Positions 49,043 through 59,079 are shown, counted from the stretch's first letter. The stretch is 64,000 nt of DNA from Pannonibacter sp. SL95 (GCF_026672425.1 NZ_JAPPRC010000003.1:259001-323000), one strand, 5' to 3'. Numbers and translations: made by a program. The notes: generated by a model from the sequence alone, not told the origin.

Positions 49043-50863
49043 ATGAACCGCATCGAAATCGCCCGCTCTCCAGCAACCTCCGGCGCCGCCCTTGGCGATC
49101 TGCCTGAGTGGGATCTGAGCGATCTTTATCCGGCACCAGATGCGCCGCAGGTCCAGTCCGACCTGACAGCCGCGCTCGAGCGCTCGCGCAGTTTCGAAAG
49201 TGCCTACAAGGGGCAACTCGCGCGGCTGGCGGCGGAGGATGTCGAGGCTCTTCTGGCGGCTGTGCAGTCCTTCGAGGATCTGGAAGATCTGTTGGGCCGG
49301 CTGATTTCCTATGCGGGTCTGCTCTATGCCGGCAACACCACCGATCCGGCGCGGCAGAAGTTCTATGGTGACATCCAGGAAAAGATCACCACGGCGAGTT
49401 CCCACCTCCTGTTCTTCACGCTGGAACTGAACGGCATTGATGACAAGGTCATCGAGACGGCACTGCAGGACCCGGGGCTCCGGCACTATCGCCCCTGGTT
49501 CGAGGATCTGCGCAAGGAAAAGCCGTACCAGCTGGAAGACCGGGTCGAGCAGCTGTTCCACGAAAAGTCGATCAGCGGCCGCGGCGCCTGGAACCGTCTG
49601 TTCGACGAGACCATCGCTTCACTCCGTTTCACGGTCGACGGCCAGTCGCTGCCGATCGAGGCGACGCTGAACTTCCTGCAGGACAGCGATCCGGCCAAGC
49701 GTAAGGCGGCGTCTGATGCTCTAGCCGAGACCTTCAAGGCGAACCTGCGCGTCTTCACCTTGATCACCAACACGCTGGCCAAGGACAAGGAAATCTCCGA
49801 CCGCTGGCGCAAGTTCGAGGACATTGCCGACAGCCGGCATCTGGCCAACCGGGTCGAGCGCGAAGTGGTCGATGCGATGGTAGCGGCCGTGCGTGAGGCC
49901 TATCCGCGCCTGTCGCACCGCTATTACGCACTGAAGGCGCGCTGGCTCGGCATGGACCAGCTCAACCACTGGGACCGCAACGCGCCCCTGCCGCAGTCGG
50001 ACAACCGGGTCATCTCCTGGGACGAGGCGCGCGGCACGGTGCTTGCCGCCTACGCCGGTTTTTCGCCCGATATGGCGGAAATCGCGGGCCGGTTCTTCGA
50101 GCGCGGCTGGATCGATGCCCCGGCCCGTGAAGGCAAGGCCCCCGGGGCCTTCGCCCATCCGACCGTGCCGAGCGCGCATCCTTATGTTCTGGTGAACTAC
50201 CTCGGCAAGACGCGGGACGTGATGACGCTGGCGCATGAGCTGGGTCACGGCGTGCATCAGGTTCTGGCTGGGCCGAACGGACCCTTGATGGCGCCCACGC
50301 CGCTGACACTGGCCGAGACCGCCAGCGTCTTTGGCGAAATGCTCACGTTCCGCTCGCTGCTCGACAAGGCCGAAAGCCCGAAGGCGCGCAAGATCCTGCT
50401 CGCCGGCAAGGCCGAGGACATGATCAACACGGTCGTGCGCCAGATCGCCTTCTATACCTTCGAACGCAAGGTGCACACCGAACGCAAGGACGGCGAACTG
50501 ACGGCCGAGCGCCTGGGCGAGATCTGGCTCGAGGTACAGCGCGAGAGCCTTGGGCCGGCTATCCGGCTGGGCGAAGGCTACGAGACTTTCTGGACCTATA
50601 TCCCGCACTTCATCCATTCGCCCTTCTACGTCTATGCCTACGCTTTCGGCGATTGCCTGGTGAACTCGCTCTATGCGGTCTACGAGGACGCCGAGGAGGG
50701 CTTCCAGCAGAAGTACTTCGATCTCCTGAAGGCGGGCGGCACGAAGCATCACAGCGAGCTGCTGGCGCCCTTCGGCCTTGATGCGACGGATCCGGGCTTC
50801 TGGAAGCGCGGCCTGTCGGTGATCGAACGCATCATCGACGAACTCGAGGCGATGGACGACTGA
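49043..50863 (+). CDS. pepF: M3-family oligoendopeptidase F
   Basis: A 606-residue zinc metallopeptidase of normal PepF length. The zinc-binding motif HELGHGVHQ lies near residue 396, with the downstream Glu in LAETASVFGEML. The N-terminal region is the usual helical oligopeptidase F domain (LEDLLGRLISYAGLLYAGN). It degrades short peptides in the cytoplasm. GGAGGAG stands four bases before the ATG. The stop codon overlaps the next gene's ATG by one base (TGATG), so it is probably first in an operon with the N-demethylase-family and ABC1 genes. Confidence 0.96.
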   Translation: MNRIEIARSPATSGAALGDLPEWDLSDLYPAPDAPQVQSDLTAALERSRSFESAYKGQLARLAAEDVEALLAAVQSFEDLEDLLGRLISYAGLLYAGNTTDPARQKFYGDIQEKITTASSHLLFFTLELNGIDDKVIETALQDPGLRHYRPWFEDLRKEKPYQLEDRVEQLFHEKSISGRGAWNRLFDETIASLRFTVDGQSLPIEATLNFLQDSDPAKRKAASDALAETFKANLRVFTLITNTLAKDKEISDRWRKFEDIADSRHLANRVEREVVDAMVAAVREAYPRLSHRYYALKARWLGMDQLNHWDRNAPLPQSDNRVISWDEARGTVLAAYAGFSPDMAEIAGRFFERGWIDAPAREGKAPGAFAHPTVPSAHPYVLVNYLGKTRDVMTLAHELGHGVHQVLAGPNGPLMAPTPLTLAETASVFGEMLTFRSLLDKAESPKARKILLAGKAEDMINTVVRQIAFYTFERKVHTERKDGELTAERLGEIWLEVQRESLGPAIRLGEGYETFWTYIPHFIHSPFYVYAYAFGDCLVNSLYAVYEDAEEGFQQKYFDLLKAGGTKHHSELLAPFGLDATDPGFWKRGLSVIERIIDELEAMDD

Positions 50864-51786
50864 TGCAGACGGTGGAACCGGGCCCGGCGGACCCGTTCCG
50901 CCACACGCCCTATGACGGATCGAAACAGCCCTTCACCATTGGCCTGGCTCCGGTGGAGGACGCGCGCTGGTTCGATCCGGATCCGCTGCTGGCGCAGCAT
51001 CTGCAGCTCAAGGATGCACTGTTCCGTGACCATCTGGACCGTGTGTTCCGGGCAGAGCCAGGCACAGAAGCAGCGCAGGCGGAAACCTTCCGTCTCATGG
51101 CTGCGCATTTGCCGGTCGTCCACCCGGCGCTTTATGGCGAGGTGGACGGCGGTGTTCTCGTGCGTGCGTCCGGCGCGGTCGTCGGGCTTTCCGGAACGGA
51201 CACGCCCGGTCTTTTGTCTGCGGCCCGTCTGGTGCAGGACGATCTGGTCCTGATGCGCAAGGGCGAGGGCGGGTACAGGATTGCCGCCGCCGCGCTTTGC
51301 TTCCCCTCGTCCTGGTCCCTGGCCGAAAAGTTCCGCCAGCCGATGAGCGAAATCCACGCCAAGGTGCCGGGTTTTGCCGGGCGCATGGGGCAGACCGTGG
51401 ACCGGATCTTCGACAACCTGCGCGATGGTCAGATCATCGAGCGGTTTAACTGGTCCGTTTATGATGACGCCGAGCTGCATCACCCGGAGGCCAAGCAGCT
51501 GACACCGCAGGTCGGGGATGTGGATGGATCGCTGCTGGCGGCGCTGTTTGTCCGCGTCGAACGCCAGACCCTGCGCCGGCTTCCCGCGTCCGGTGACATC
51601 CTCTTCACGATCAAGATCCATCGGGATCCGCTCGCTTTGCTCGCCCGCCATCCCGGGGGGCGTGAATTGGCCGCAGGCCTGGCGCGCCAGCTGCGTGCGA
51701 TGGAACCGGCCCAACTGGCCTATAAGGGGCTGACAGGTCATCGGGACAGGTTGGCGGCCGATCTGGAGGCGCTGGCCCACTCGTAA
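50863..51786 (+). CDS. Heme-dependent oxidative N-demethylase family protein (DUF3445)
   Basis: A 307-residue DUF3445 protein. Conserved family stretches include ARWFDPDPLLAQHL, AALCFPSSWSLAEKF, the metal/heme-site neighbourhood MSEIHAKVPGFAGRM, FNWSVYDDAELHH and LLFTIKIHR-type sequence. Characterised relatives demethylate dimethylamine using heme. No other methylated-amine genes are near, so the substrate is open. It is translationally coupled to pepF (TGATG) and followed 54 bases later by an ABC1-family gene. Confidence 0.86.
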   Translation: MQTVEPGPADPFRHTPYDGSKQPFTIGLAPVEDARWFDPDPLLAQHLQLKDALFRDHLDRVFRAEPGTEAAQAETFRLMAAHLPVVHPALYGEVDGGVLVRASGAVVGLSGTDTPGLLSAARLVQDDLVLMRKGEGGYRIAAAALCFPSSWSLAEKFRQPMSEIHAKVPGFAGRMGQTVDRIFDNLRDGQIIERFNWSVYDDAELHHPEAKQLTPQVGDVDGSLLAALFVRVERQTLRRLPASGDILFTIKIHRDPLALLARHPGGRELAAGLARQLRAMEPAQLAYKGLTGHRDRLAADLEALAHS

Positions 51787-51840
51787 GACCGCCGACGACA
51801 GACGCGTTGCCACGAGGCAGAGCGAGCCGAAGGACAGGAC

Positions 51841-53232
51841 ATGGCCGGGACAGACAACAACGGACAGGACCAGGAAGCCAACCGCTTCAGCGCCCGCGTG
51901 GGGCGCTACGCCAAGGTGGGCACCAACATGGGCGGCATCGCCGCCAAGCTCGCCGGGGCGCGCCTGTTCGGGCTGGACCTCGACAATCAGAAAGGCGCGG
52001 CGGAGCTGGCGGCGGCGCTGGGCGGCCTCAAGGGGCCGTTGATGAAAGTGGCGCAGCTCCTGTCGACCATCCCGGACGTGCTGCCGCCCGAATATGCGGC
52101 GGAACTGGCAAAGCTGCAGTCCAATGCCCCGCCGATGGGTTGGGCCTTCGTCAAGCGCCGGATGCGGGCGGAACTGGGTGACGGCTGGCAAGGCCGCTTT
52201 GCGTCCTTCGACAAGGAACCGTCGGCTGCCGCATCCCTCGGTCAGGTGCATAAGGCGACCGGGCACGATGGACGGGCGCTGGCCTGCAAGCTGCAGTACC
52301 CCGACATGTCTTCGGCGGTGGAGGCGGATCTCAAGCAGCTGGCGCTGCTCTTCTCCGTTCACAGGCGCATGCAGTCCGCGATCGATACCCGCGAGATTGC
52401 AAAGGAGATTTCGGAGCGGGTGCGCGAGGAACTCGACTACACCCGCGAGGCACGGCAGATGGCGATCTACCGGCATGTGCTGGCCGATGAGCCGCGAATC
52501 CGGGTGCCCGATGTGGTGGACGAGCTGTCAACACAGCGGCTTCTGACCATGGGCTGGCTGGAAGGCTCGCCGATGCTGAGCTGGAAGGACGCGGACCTGA
52601 CCGTCCGCAACCGGCTTGCCGAGACGATGTTCCATGCCTGGTGGCATCCGTTCAGCCATTTTGGCGTCATTCATGGCGATCCGCACCTGGGCAATTACAC
52701 GGTGTTCAGCGAGGCAGGCGAACCGGGCGGCATCAATCTGCTCGACTATGGCTGCATCCGAATCTTCCCCGCGACCTTCGTCGGCGGCGTCGTCGATCTC
52801 TACAAGGGGCTGCTGCATGACGATGACGCGCGAATTGTCCATGCCTACGAAAGCTGGGGCTTCAAAAGTCTGAGCAGGGATCTCATCAATGTCCTCAACA
52901 TCTGGGCGAGATTCATTTATGGTCCTTTGCTGACAGATCGGGTGCGCGCCATCGCCGATGGTGTGAGCCCGGCCGAGTATGGACGTCAGGAGGCGTTCCG
53001 AGTGCAAAAGGCTCTCAAAGAGCTTGGTCCGGTCACGGTTCCCCGGGAATTCGTGTTCATGGACCGGGCGGCCATAGGTCTTGGTGGTGTTTTTCTTCAC
53101 CTGCGCGCGGAATTGAACTTCTATCGTCTGTTCAACGAACAGATCGACGGCTTCGAGGTGAAAAAAATCTCAGATAGCCAGAGAACTGTTTTGGCCAAAA
53201 CTGGGCTAGTCAGCCCTGTTGTGGCAGCGTAA
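51841..53232 (+). CDS. ABC1/UbiB-family atypical kinase
   Basis: A 463-residue member of the AarF/UbiB/ADCK group. The Ala-rich loop in SAAASLGQVHKATG and the nearby lysine in ALACKLQYP are the family's signature nucleotide-site features. KGPLMKVAQLLSTIPDVLPP matches the KxGQ-like N-terminal region (here KVAQ). The catalytic loop is GVIHGDPHLGNY and the metal Asp is in LLDYGCIRI. These proteins support coenzyme Q metabolism as ATPases. It follows the DUF3445 gene on the same strand. It lacks a C-terminal membrane pair, so it is the shorter ADCK-like form rather than classic UbiB. Confidence 0.9.
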   Translation: MAGTDNNGQDQEANRFSARVGRYAKVGTNMGGIAAKLAGARLFGLDLDNQKGAAELAAALGGLKGPLMKVAQLLSTIPDVLPPEYAAELAKLQSNAPPMGWAFVKRRMRAELGDGWQGRFASFDKEPSAAASLGQVHKATGHDGRALACKLQYPDMSSAVEADLKQLALLFSVHRRMQSAIDTREIAKEISERVREELDYTREARQMAIYRHVLADEPRIRVPDVVDELSTQRLLTMGWLEGSPMLSWKDADLTVRNRLAETMFHAWWHPFSHFGVIHGDPHLGNYTVFSEAGEPGGINLLDYGCIRIFPATFVGGVVDLYKGLLHDDDARIVHAYESWGFKSLSRDLINVLNIWARFIYGPLLTDRVRAIADGVSPAEYGRQEAFRVQKALKELGPVTVPREFVFMDRAAIGLGGVFLHLRAELNFYRLFNEQIDGFEVKKISDSQRTVLAKTGLVSPVVAA

Positions 53233-53357
53233 GGACAGGTTCGGAGCGGCAGTCTTCCAGATGGAGACTTCCGGGCCGGATCACATTGCCGTGCGGGGCG
53301 CTTCCGTTGTATGGGGCAGCCCTTCACCACTTGTGAGAAACAGTCGGGGTACTATCG

Positions 53358-53639
53358 ATGTCTAGCAACTCTTCTACCAGCATGGACTATGCCGAGCACG
53401 AGCGCACTTACGAGGGGTTCATCAACTTCTCGAAGATCGGCACCATCGCGGTTCTGACCATTGTCATCACCCTGGCCATGTTTGCCTTCGGCGGCACCGC
53501 CGCTGTCGTGTTCGGCTGGATCCTGACCATCGCCAACCTCGTTGCCATCGCTGCCGGCATGGCGCTGGGCGAAAAGGGCTGGATCCCCGCTGCTGGCGTG
53601 TTTGTTCTCGCAGGGCTTCTGGCTCTGGTGACCATCTGA
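53358..53639 (+). CDS. aa3-type cytochrome c oxidase subunit IV-like protein
   Basis: A 93-residue protein with a soluble N terminus (DYAEHERTYEGFINFSKIG) and two or three membrane helices after it. The MDYAEHERTYEGFI block is the usual start of the bacterial aa3-oxidase subunit IV family (PF07835-like). The chain is longer than the single-helix form. Genes for such proteins often stand just before the pnt genes in alphaproteobacteria, as here. No good ribosome site is seen. A terminator follows, separating it from pntAA. Confidence 0.8.
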   Translation: MSSNSSTSMDYAEHERTYEGFINFSKIGTIAVLTIVITLAMFAFGGTAAVVFGWILTIANLVAIAAGMALGEKGWIPAAGVFVLAGLLALVTI

Positions 53640-53644
53640 CCGAG

Positions 53645-53666
53645 CGCCGCCTCCGGGCGGCGTTTT
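53645..53666 (+). terminator. Rho-independent terminator before pntAA
   Basis: CGCCGCC (53645-53651) pairs with GGCGGCG (53656-53662) around TCCG, followed by TTTT. It starts six bases after the stop of the small oxidase-subunit gene. Confidence 0.8.
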
Positions 53667-53714
53667 CGTCTCGCCATCTCGTTTACCGCTTAATCTTCCC
53701 TGGGAGGGTCTGGA

Positions 53715-54854
53715 ATGAGGATAGCTGTGCCGCGCGAAAGCGACGCGGTGGAAACCCGTGTCGCCGCCACGCCGGAGACCGTCAAGAAGCTGAAAACTCT
53801 CGGCTTTGAGGTGACCATCGAAACGGGAGCGGGCACAACTTCTCGCATCCTGGACACTGAATACGAGGCGGCTGGTGCCGTCATCGCCAAGGACGCTGCC
53901 TCGACGTTCGCCGATGCCGACGTGGTGCTGAAGGTTCGCCGTCCCAATGCGGACGAGCTGAAGCTGATGAAGGCCGGTGCCCTCGTCATCGCCACCATGG
54001 ACCCCTATGGCAAGGAAGCCGAGGTTCAGGCCATGGCCGAGGCCGGCATCGCTGCCTTCGCCATGGAATTCATGCCGCGCATCACCCGTGCGCAGGTCAT
54101 GGACGTCCTGTCGTCCCAGGCCAACCTTGCCGGCTATCGCGCCGTGATCGACGCGGCCGCCGAGTATGACCGCGCCTTCCCGATGATGATGACGGCTGCC
54201 GGCACCGTTCCGGCGGCCCGCGTCTTCGTCATGGGTGCAGGCGTTGCCGGTCTTCAGGCGATCGCAACGGCCCGCCGCCTTGGTGCGGTCGTGACCGCAA
54301 CGGACGTGCGTCCGGCCTCGAAAGAACAGGTCGAATCGCTCGGCGCCAAGTTCATCGCCGTCGAGGACGATGAGTTCAAGCAGGCCGAGACGGCAGGCGG
54401 CTACGCCAAGCCGATGTCGGAGGCCTATCAGGCCAAGCAGGCCGAGCTCGTCGCTGCTCACCTGACCAAGCAGGACATCGTCATCACCACGGCGCTGATC
54501 CCGGGCCGCCCGGCTCCGCGCCTCATCACGGCCGCGATGCTGGCCAGCATGAAGCCGGGTTCGGTCGTCATCGACCTCGCCGTCGAGCGCGGCGGCAACG
54601 TCGAGGGTGCCAAGGCTGGCGAAGTCGCGACCGTTTCCGGCGTGAAGATCGTCGGTCACCTGAACGTGCCGGGGCGCATCGCCGCCTCCGCGTCCTCGCT
54701 CTATGCCAAGAACCTGATCGCCTTCCTGGAGACCATGGTCGACAAGACGAACAAGGTGCTGAAGCCGAACTGGGACGATGAACTGGTCAAGGCGACCGTG
54801 CTGACGCGCGATGGGGCAGTGGTTCACCCTGCCTTTGCGCCGGCGAAGTCGTAA
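53715..54854 (+). CDS. pntAA: NAD(P) transhydrogenase subunit alpha part 1
   Basis: A 379-residue soluble NAD(H)-binding subunit (dI) of proton-translocating transhydrogenase. Motifs include [19 protein letters not shown], the nucleotide loop [19 protein letters not shown] and the mobile-loop region. Unlike the E. coli enzyme, the membrane part is a separate gene, as in Rhodospirillum. The complex uses the proton gradient to reduce NADP+ with NADH. GGGAGG lies about 11 bases before the ATG. It is followed by pntAB and pntB in one operon. Confidence 0.96.
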   Translation: MRIAVPRESDAVETRVAATPETVKKLKTLGFEVTIETGAGTTSRILDTEYEAAGAVIAKDAASTFADADVVLKVRRPNADELKLMKAGALVIATMDPYGKEAEVQAMAEAGIAAFAMEFMPRITRAQVMDVLSSQANLAGYRAVIDAAAEYDRAFPMMMTAAGTVPAARVFVMGAGVAGLQAIATARRLGAVVTATDVRPASKEQVESLGAKFIAVEDDEFKQAETAGGYAKPMSEAYQAKQAELVAAHLTKQDIVITTALIPGRPAPRLITAAMLASMKPGSVVIDLAVERGGNVEGAKAGEVATVSGVKIVGHLNVPGRIAASASSLYAKNLIAFLETMVDKTNKVLKPNWDDELVKATVLTRDGAVVHPAFAPAKS

Positions 54855-54864
54855 GGGGGACGAG

Positions 54865-55344
54865 ATGAGCGAAGTCAATCAAGCCGAAGCGCTGGAAAAG
54901 GCCCGCGCTGCTGCCGAGGCTGCGGCTGAAGCTGCAGAAACGGCCAAGGAAGCCGCCGCCGCGGCGCAGTCCTATGCGGACCAGATCGCAGGCGGCGCCG
55001 TGGATCTGGCCATGCGCGCCAGCGAAAGCATCGGGGCAGGGGCAATCGAGCCCTTCGTGTTCCTGCTCTCCGTGTTCGTGATGGCGATCTTCGTCGGCTA
55101 TTACGTTGTCTGGTCGGTTACCCCGGCCCTGCACACGCCGCTGATGGCCGTGACCAACGCGATCTCCTCGGTGATCGTCGTCGGTGCGCTGCTGGCTGTG
55201 GGCGTTGACCTGTCGCATGGCGACGGAGCGCTGATGGCGCGGATCTTCGGCTTCATCGCCCTGGTCCTTGCCAGCGTCAACATTTTCGGCGGGTTCCTCG
55301 TAACCAGCCGAATGCTCGCCATGTACAAGAAGAAGCAGCGCTGA
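54865..55344 (+). CDS. pntAB: NAD(P) transhydrogenase subunit alpha part 2
   Basis: A 159-residue membrane subunit. An unusually long Ala/Glu-rich helical N terminus (about residues 5-45) precedes three or four membrane helices ([39 protein letters not shown]). It forms part of the proton channel with PntB. GGGGGA lies five bases before ATG 54865. It is ten bases from pntAA and 13 from pntB. The N-terminal extension is longer than the roughly 105-139 residue typical form. Confidence 0.94.
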   Translation: MSEVNQAEALEKARAAAEAAAEAAETAKEAAAAAQSYADQIAGGAVDLAMRASESIGAGAIEPFVFLLSVFVMAIFVGYYVVWSVTPALHTPLMAVTNAISSVIVVGALLAVGVDLSHGDGALMARIFGFIALVLASVNIFGGFLVTSRMLAMYKKKQR

Positions 55345-55357
55345 GGAGGCCGTATCC

Positions 55358-56755
55358 ATGTCTGCCAACATCACGGCCGTTCTCTACCTGATCTCCGCCG
55401 TTCTCTTCATCATGGCCCTGCGCGGCCTGTCGCATCCGGAAACGTCCCGCACGGGCAACACCTATGGCATGGTCGGCATGACCCTCGCCGTGGTGACCAC
55501 GCTGCTGGCGACCGGTGTCACCTTCAGCTCCGCGCTGATCATCCTTGCCGGCGTCGGCATCGGTGGTGGTGCCGGTGCGATCATCGCTCGCCGCATTCCG
55601 ATGACGGCAATGCCGCAGCTCGTCGCCGCCTTCCACTCGCTGGTCGGTCTGGCTGCCGTGTTCGTGGCCGCCTCTGCGCTCTACGCACCGGAAGCCTTCG
55701 GCATCGGTGAACCGGGGCACATCCACGCACAGGCCCTGATCGAGGCCTCCGTCGGTGCCGCCATCGGCGCGATCACCTTCACCGGTTCGGTCATCGCCTT
55801 CCTGAAGCTCGATGGCCGCATGTCCGGCAAGCCGATCATGCTGCCGGGCCGCCATGCCATCAACATCGGCCTTGCCGTTGCGCTGGTGGTTCTGGTCGGC
55901 ATTCTGGTGGCGACGGAAAGCGCTCTGGCCTTCTGGCTGGTGGTGCTCGTTGCCTTCGTGTTCGGCGTGCTGATCATCATCCCGATCGGCGGCGCGGACA
56001 TGCCGGTGGTCGTGTCGATGCTGAACTCCTACTCGGGCTGGGCCGCGGCTGGCATCGGCTTCACGCTCGGCAACATGGCCCTGATCGTGACCGGTGCCCT
56101 CGTCGGTTCGTCCGGTGCGATCCTGTCCTACATCATGTGCAAGGGCATGAACCGCTCGTTCATCTCGGTGATCCTCGGCGGCTTCGGCGGCGAGACGGCT
56201 TCGGCCGGCGCATCCGGTGGCGGCGAGCAGCGCCCGGTGAAGCAGGGCTCGGCGGAAGATGCAGCCTTCATCATGAAGAACGCGTCCAAGGTCATCATCG
56301 TGCCGGGGTACGGCATGGCGGTTGCCCAGGCCCAGCACTCCCTGCGCGAGATGGTCGACAAGCTGAAGGCCGAAGGCGTCGAGGTGAAGTATGCGATCCA
56401 TCCGGTCGCAGGCCGCATGCCGGGTCACATGAACGTACTCCTGGCAGAAGCCAACGTGCCTTACGACGAAGTGTTCGAGCTGGAAGACATCAACTCGGAA
56501 TTCTCGCAGGCTGACGTTGCCTATGTCATCGGCGCGAACGACGTGACCAACCCGGCCGCCCGTGATGATCCGCAGTCGCCGATTTACGGCATGCCGATCC
56601 TGGACGTGGACAAGGCCGGCACCGTGCTCTTCATCAAGCGCGGCATGGGCTCCGGTTATGCCGGCATCGAGAACGAACTGTTCTTCCTCGACAAGACGAT
56701 GATGCTGTTCGGCGATGCCAAGAAGATGACCGAAGAGATCGTCAAGGCCCTCTGA
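55358..56755 (+). CDS. pntB: NAD(P) transhydrogenase subunit beta
   Basis: A 465-residue beta subunit. Eight or nine membrane helices (to about residue 275) are followed by the NADP(H)-binding dIII domain, with the nucleotide loop VPGYGMAVAQAQH and the segments HPVAGRMPGHMNVLLAEA and VIGANDVTNPAA. It completes the transhydrogenase, a main source of NADPH. GGAGG precedes the ATG by nine bases. A strong terminator follows. Confidence 0.97.
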   Translation: MSANITAVLYLISAVLFIMALRGLSHPETSRTGNTYGMVGMTLAVVTTLLATGVTFSSALIILAGVGIGGGAGAIIARRIPMTAMPQLVAAFHSLVGLAAVFVAASALYAPEAFGIGEPGHIHAQALIEASVGAAIGAITFTGSVIAFLKLDGRMSGKPIMLPGRHAINIGLAVALVVLVGILVATESALAFWLVVLVAFVFGVLIIIPIGGADMPVVVSMLNSYSGWAAAGIGFTLGNMALIVTGALVGSSGAILSYIMCKGMNRSFISVILGGFGGETASAGASGGGEQRPVKQGSAEDAAFIMKNASKVIIVPGYGMAVAQAQHSLREMVDKLKAEGVEVKYAIHPVAGRMPGHMNVLLAEANVPYDEVFELEDINSEFSQADVAYVIGANDVTNPAARDDPQSPIYGMPILDVDKAGTVLFIKRGMGSGYAGIENELFFLDKTMMLFGDAKKMTEEIVKAL

Positions 56756-56791
56756 GCGCCAGACAGACGAATCCTCTCGATGAAACAATGG

Positions 56792-56821
56792 ACGGCCCCG
56801 GAAACGGGGCCGTTCTGTTTT
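56792..56821 (+). terminator. Rho-independent terminator of pntAA-AB-B
   Basis: ACGGCCCCG (56792-56800) pairs with CGGGGCCGT (56805-56813) around GAAA, followed by TCTGTTTTG. It starts 37 bases after the pntB stop. Confidence 0.85.
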
Positions 56822-56838
56822 GTGAAAGGCCCGCTATC

Positions 56839-57051
56839 GTCATCCCGGCCCAGCTGAGCGATAGCGAAGCGCCGAGCCGGGATCCAGACATCGGGCGCGC
56901 GAAGCGCGACAAAGCCGTCTGTTGCGCGTCCCATCGCGCATAATTGTTTATGAGCTCGCTTGCGCTCGCACAGACGCGCTGGATCCTGGGTCAGGCCCGG
57001 GACAGGCCCCGGATCTGCGGTTCGCTCGAGGCTCACCTTGTCCGGAATGAC
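56839..57051. repeat. Long palindromic intergenic repeat (copy D)
   Basis: The unit opens GTCATCCCGGCC and ends CCGGAATGAC (9 of 10 bases complementary to the opening). Inside, CCGGGATCCAGAC on the left is answered by GCGCTGGATCCTGGG on the right. Several GCG-rich sub-hairpins fill the middle. Its arm pattern (GTCAYCCCGG..AGC..GCG..GAGCCGGG) resembles the repeats at 20504 and 44937. A partial arm follows at about 57096-57130. It covers most of the gap between pntB and the antiporter; no gene is seen. Confidence 0.7.
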
Positions 57052-57133
57052 GGCAAGCTGACGAATCCCTAAGTTTGCCAGCCGCCGGGACGCCCCCGAA
57101 ACCGGCCCCGGCTCGCGTTCCGCAATGCGCGGA

Positions 57134-58948
57134 CTAAGCTTGCTTGCCCTGGCTTGCCAGCTTTGCCCGCAGCAGCTGCCACAGTTCGCCGCCGCTCTGG
57201 AACAGCGGCAGTTGCGGAATGCTCTCGGGTTCGTCGATGGACAGGCCGACTTCCGAGATTGCGCCATCCGAATCGAGATCGCGCACGATCAGCTCCACTT
57301 CGCCGCACCGGACCCGGTCGCCCACTTCCGCGGTGCCACCAAGGCGCTCGGTGATGTGGTCCCGGATCGACTGGGGCGGCTGTGACGGATCGACAATGCC
57401 GGACAGCCCGTAGGCCTCGGCAAGGGCCGCCATCGGCTGGCGCGGGTCGATAAGGAACTTGCCGTAGAAGTCCTCGTCATCCAGCGTCAGGCGTACGGGG
57501 CTTGCGAACAGCCGGTCGAGCAGGCGGATGTATTGCGGGGCGACGAACATGTAGACCAGATCGTCGACCTGCAGCCGTCCGGCATACTGGTACCGCATCG
57601 AATGGCCATCACGGACCACGAGCGACGGCCGCGCCCAGCGGGGCAGGCGTTCATCGCCGAGTGCCACGGGACTGTCGGCGGCGACCTTGTAGACCAGCAG
57701 CTCGTGATCGCCGCCGCCCGGCAGTTCAAGCTCCAGACGGTCCACCGGCCCGATGCGTGCGGGCACGATCAGGCCCAGCCAGCGGGCCATCGGCGCAATG
57801 GTCCAACCCTGCAGCAGCAGCGAGACCAGCACGACGATATAGGCGGTGTTGAACAGCAGCTGGCCGCTCTCCATGCCAGCCGCGAGCGGGATGATGCCGA
57901 GCAGGATCGAGACCGAACCGCGCAGGCCCACCCAGGAGATGAACGCGGTCTCGTTGCGCTTGTAGCCGAAAGGCAGAAGGCAGAGCCACACTGCCAGCGG
58001 CCGGCAGACAAAGGTCAGCGCCAGCGCAAGAATGATGGCCGGCAGGGCGAGGTCGAGGAACTGCGACGGCGTCGCCAGCAGGCCGAGGGTCAGGAACATC
58101 GCGATTTGCGCCATCCAGGTCAGGCCTTCGAGGAACCGGCGCAGGCCGACCTGTCCCTGGATCGCATTGTTGCTGGCCACGATCCCGGCCACATAGACGG
58201 CCAGAAAGCCGCTTCCGCCAACGAGGCCCGTGAAGCCGAACAGCAGCAGGGCAAAGGACAGGATGCTGATCGGATAGAGCGTTCCTTCGAGACGGATCAC
58301 CTTTGCGCCGGCCAGGATCAGATAGCCGCCGACGACACCAAGGCCAAGGCCGAGGCCCATCTGGATGCCGAAGCCCTTGAGAACCTCGACCCAGGCCTCT
58401 CCAACACTGCCGCCGCTCAGGATCAGTTCGACCAGGACAATGGTCAGGAAGATCGCCATCGGATCGTTCGAGCCGGATTCCACTTCCAGCAGCGAGCGGA
58501 CCTGGTCGCGGATCGTGATGCCGCCAACGCGCAGCAGGAAGAACACGGCGGCCGCATCCGTCGAGCCGACGATGGCCCCAAGCAGGAAGGCTTCCAGCCA
58601 CGGCAGATTGAACAGCAGCCTGGCAATCAGGCCAACCATGCCGGATGTGAGCACGACGCCGACGGTGGCCAGCAGCAGCGCAGGAACGGACGCTTGCCGG
58701 ACGGACCTCAGCTTGGTGTTGAAACCACTGTCGAACAGGATGATGGCAAGCGCCAGGCTGCCAACAAAATAGGCCGAACCGGCGTCATTGTAGCGGATGC
58801 CAAGACCGTCCTCGCCAGCCAGCAGGCCGATACACAGGAACACGAGCAGCAGCGGCGCGCCAAAGCGGAAGGCCAGCGCGCTGGTCATGACCGAGATCAG
58901 CACCAGACCGGCACCGATCATCGTGACGGGAAACAGCAGATCCAGCAT
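57134..58948 (-). CDS. Potassium/proton antiporter (NhaP2/CvrA-type CPA1)
   Basis: A 604-residue cation/proton antiporter. About 12 membrane helices (residues 1-385) include the CPA-type ion site region ALAIILFDSGFNT, AIVGSTDAAAVFFLL and LLEVESGSNDPMAIFLTIVL. The cytoplasmic part has a TrkA-C/RCK-like domain (about 400-480) and a CorC/HlyC-like regulatory domain at the C terminus. This matches NhaP2-type K+/H+ antiporters (also called CvrA) that adjust ion content at low osmolarity. The gene is monocistronic; ATG 58948 has only a modest ribosome site. Confidence 0.92.
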   Translation of the reverse strand: MLDLLFPVTMIGAGLVLISVMTSALAFRFGAPLLLVFLCIGLLAGEDGLGIRYNDAGSAYFVGSLALAIILFDSGFNTKLRSVRQASVPALLLATVGVVLTSGMVGLIARLLFNLPWLEAFLLGAIVGSTDAAAVFFLLRVGGITIRDQVRSLLEVESGSNDPMAIFLTIVLVELILSGGSVGEAWVEVLKGFGIQMGLGLGLGVVGGYLILAGAKVIRLEGTLYPISILSFALLLFGFTGLVGGSGFLAVYVAGIVASNNAIQGQVGLRRFLEGLTWMAQIAMFLTLGLLATPSQFLDLALPAIILALALTFVCRPLAVWLCLLPFGYKRNETAFISWVGLRGSVSILLGIIPLAAGMESGQLLFNTAYIVVLVSLLLQGWTIAPMARWLGLIVPARIGPVDRLELELPGGGDHELLVYKVAADSPVALGDERLPRWARPSLVVRDGHSMRYQYAGRLQVDDLVYMFVAPQYIRLLDRLFASPVRLTLDDEDFYGKFLIDPRQPMAALAEAYGLSGIVDPSQPPQSIRDHITERLGGTAEVGDRVRCGEVELIVRDLDSDGAISEVGLSIDEPESIPQLPLFQSGGELWQLLRAKLASQGKQA

Positions 58949-59079
58949 GCGATGGTCCTCGTTGCCCCGCGGTTTGTGTCGGTGTTGTCAGTCTTCTAAA
59001 CTAGGTAGTCCAACAGCCTTAAGAAACCGCAGCTTGCTCGCCCATTGCGTTTTGGGGGGCGAAAGGCGATACGCGTGGC

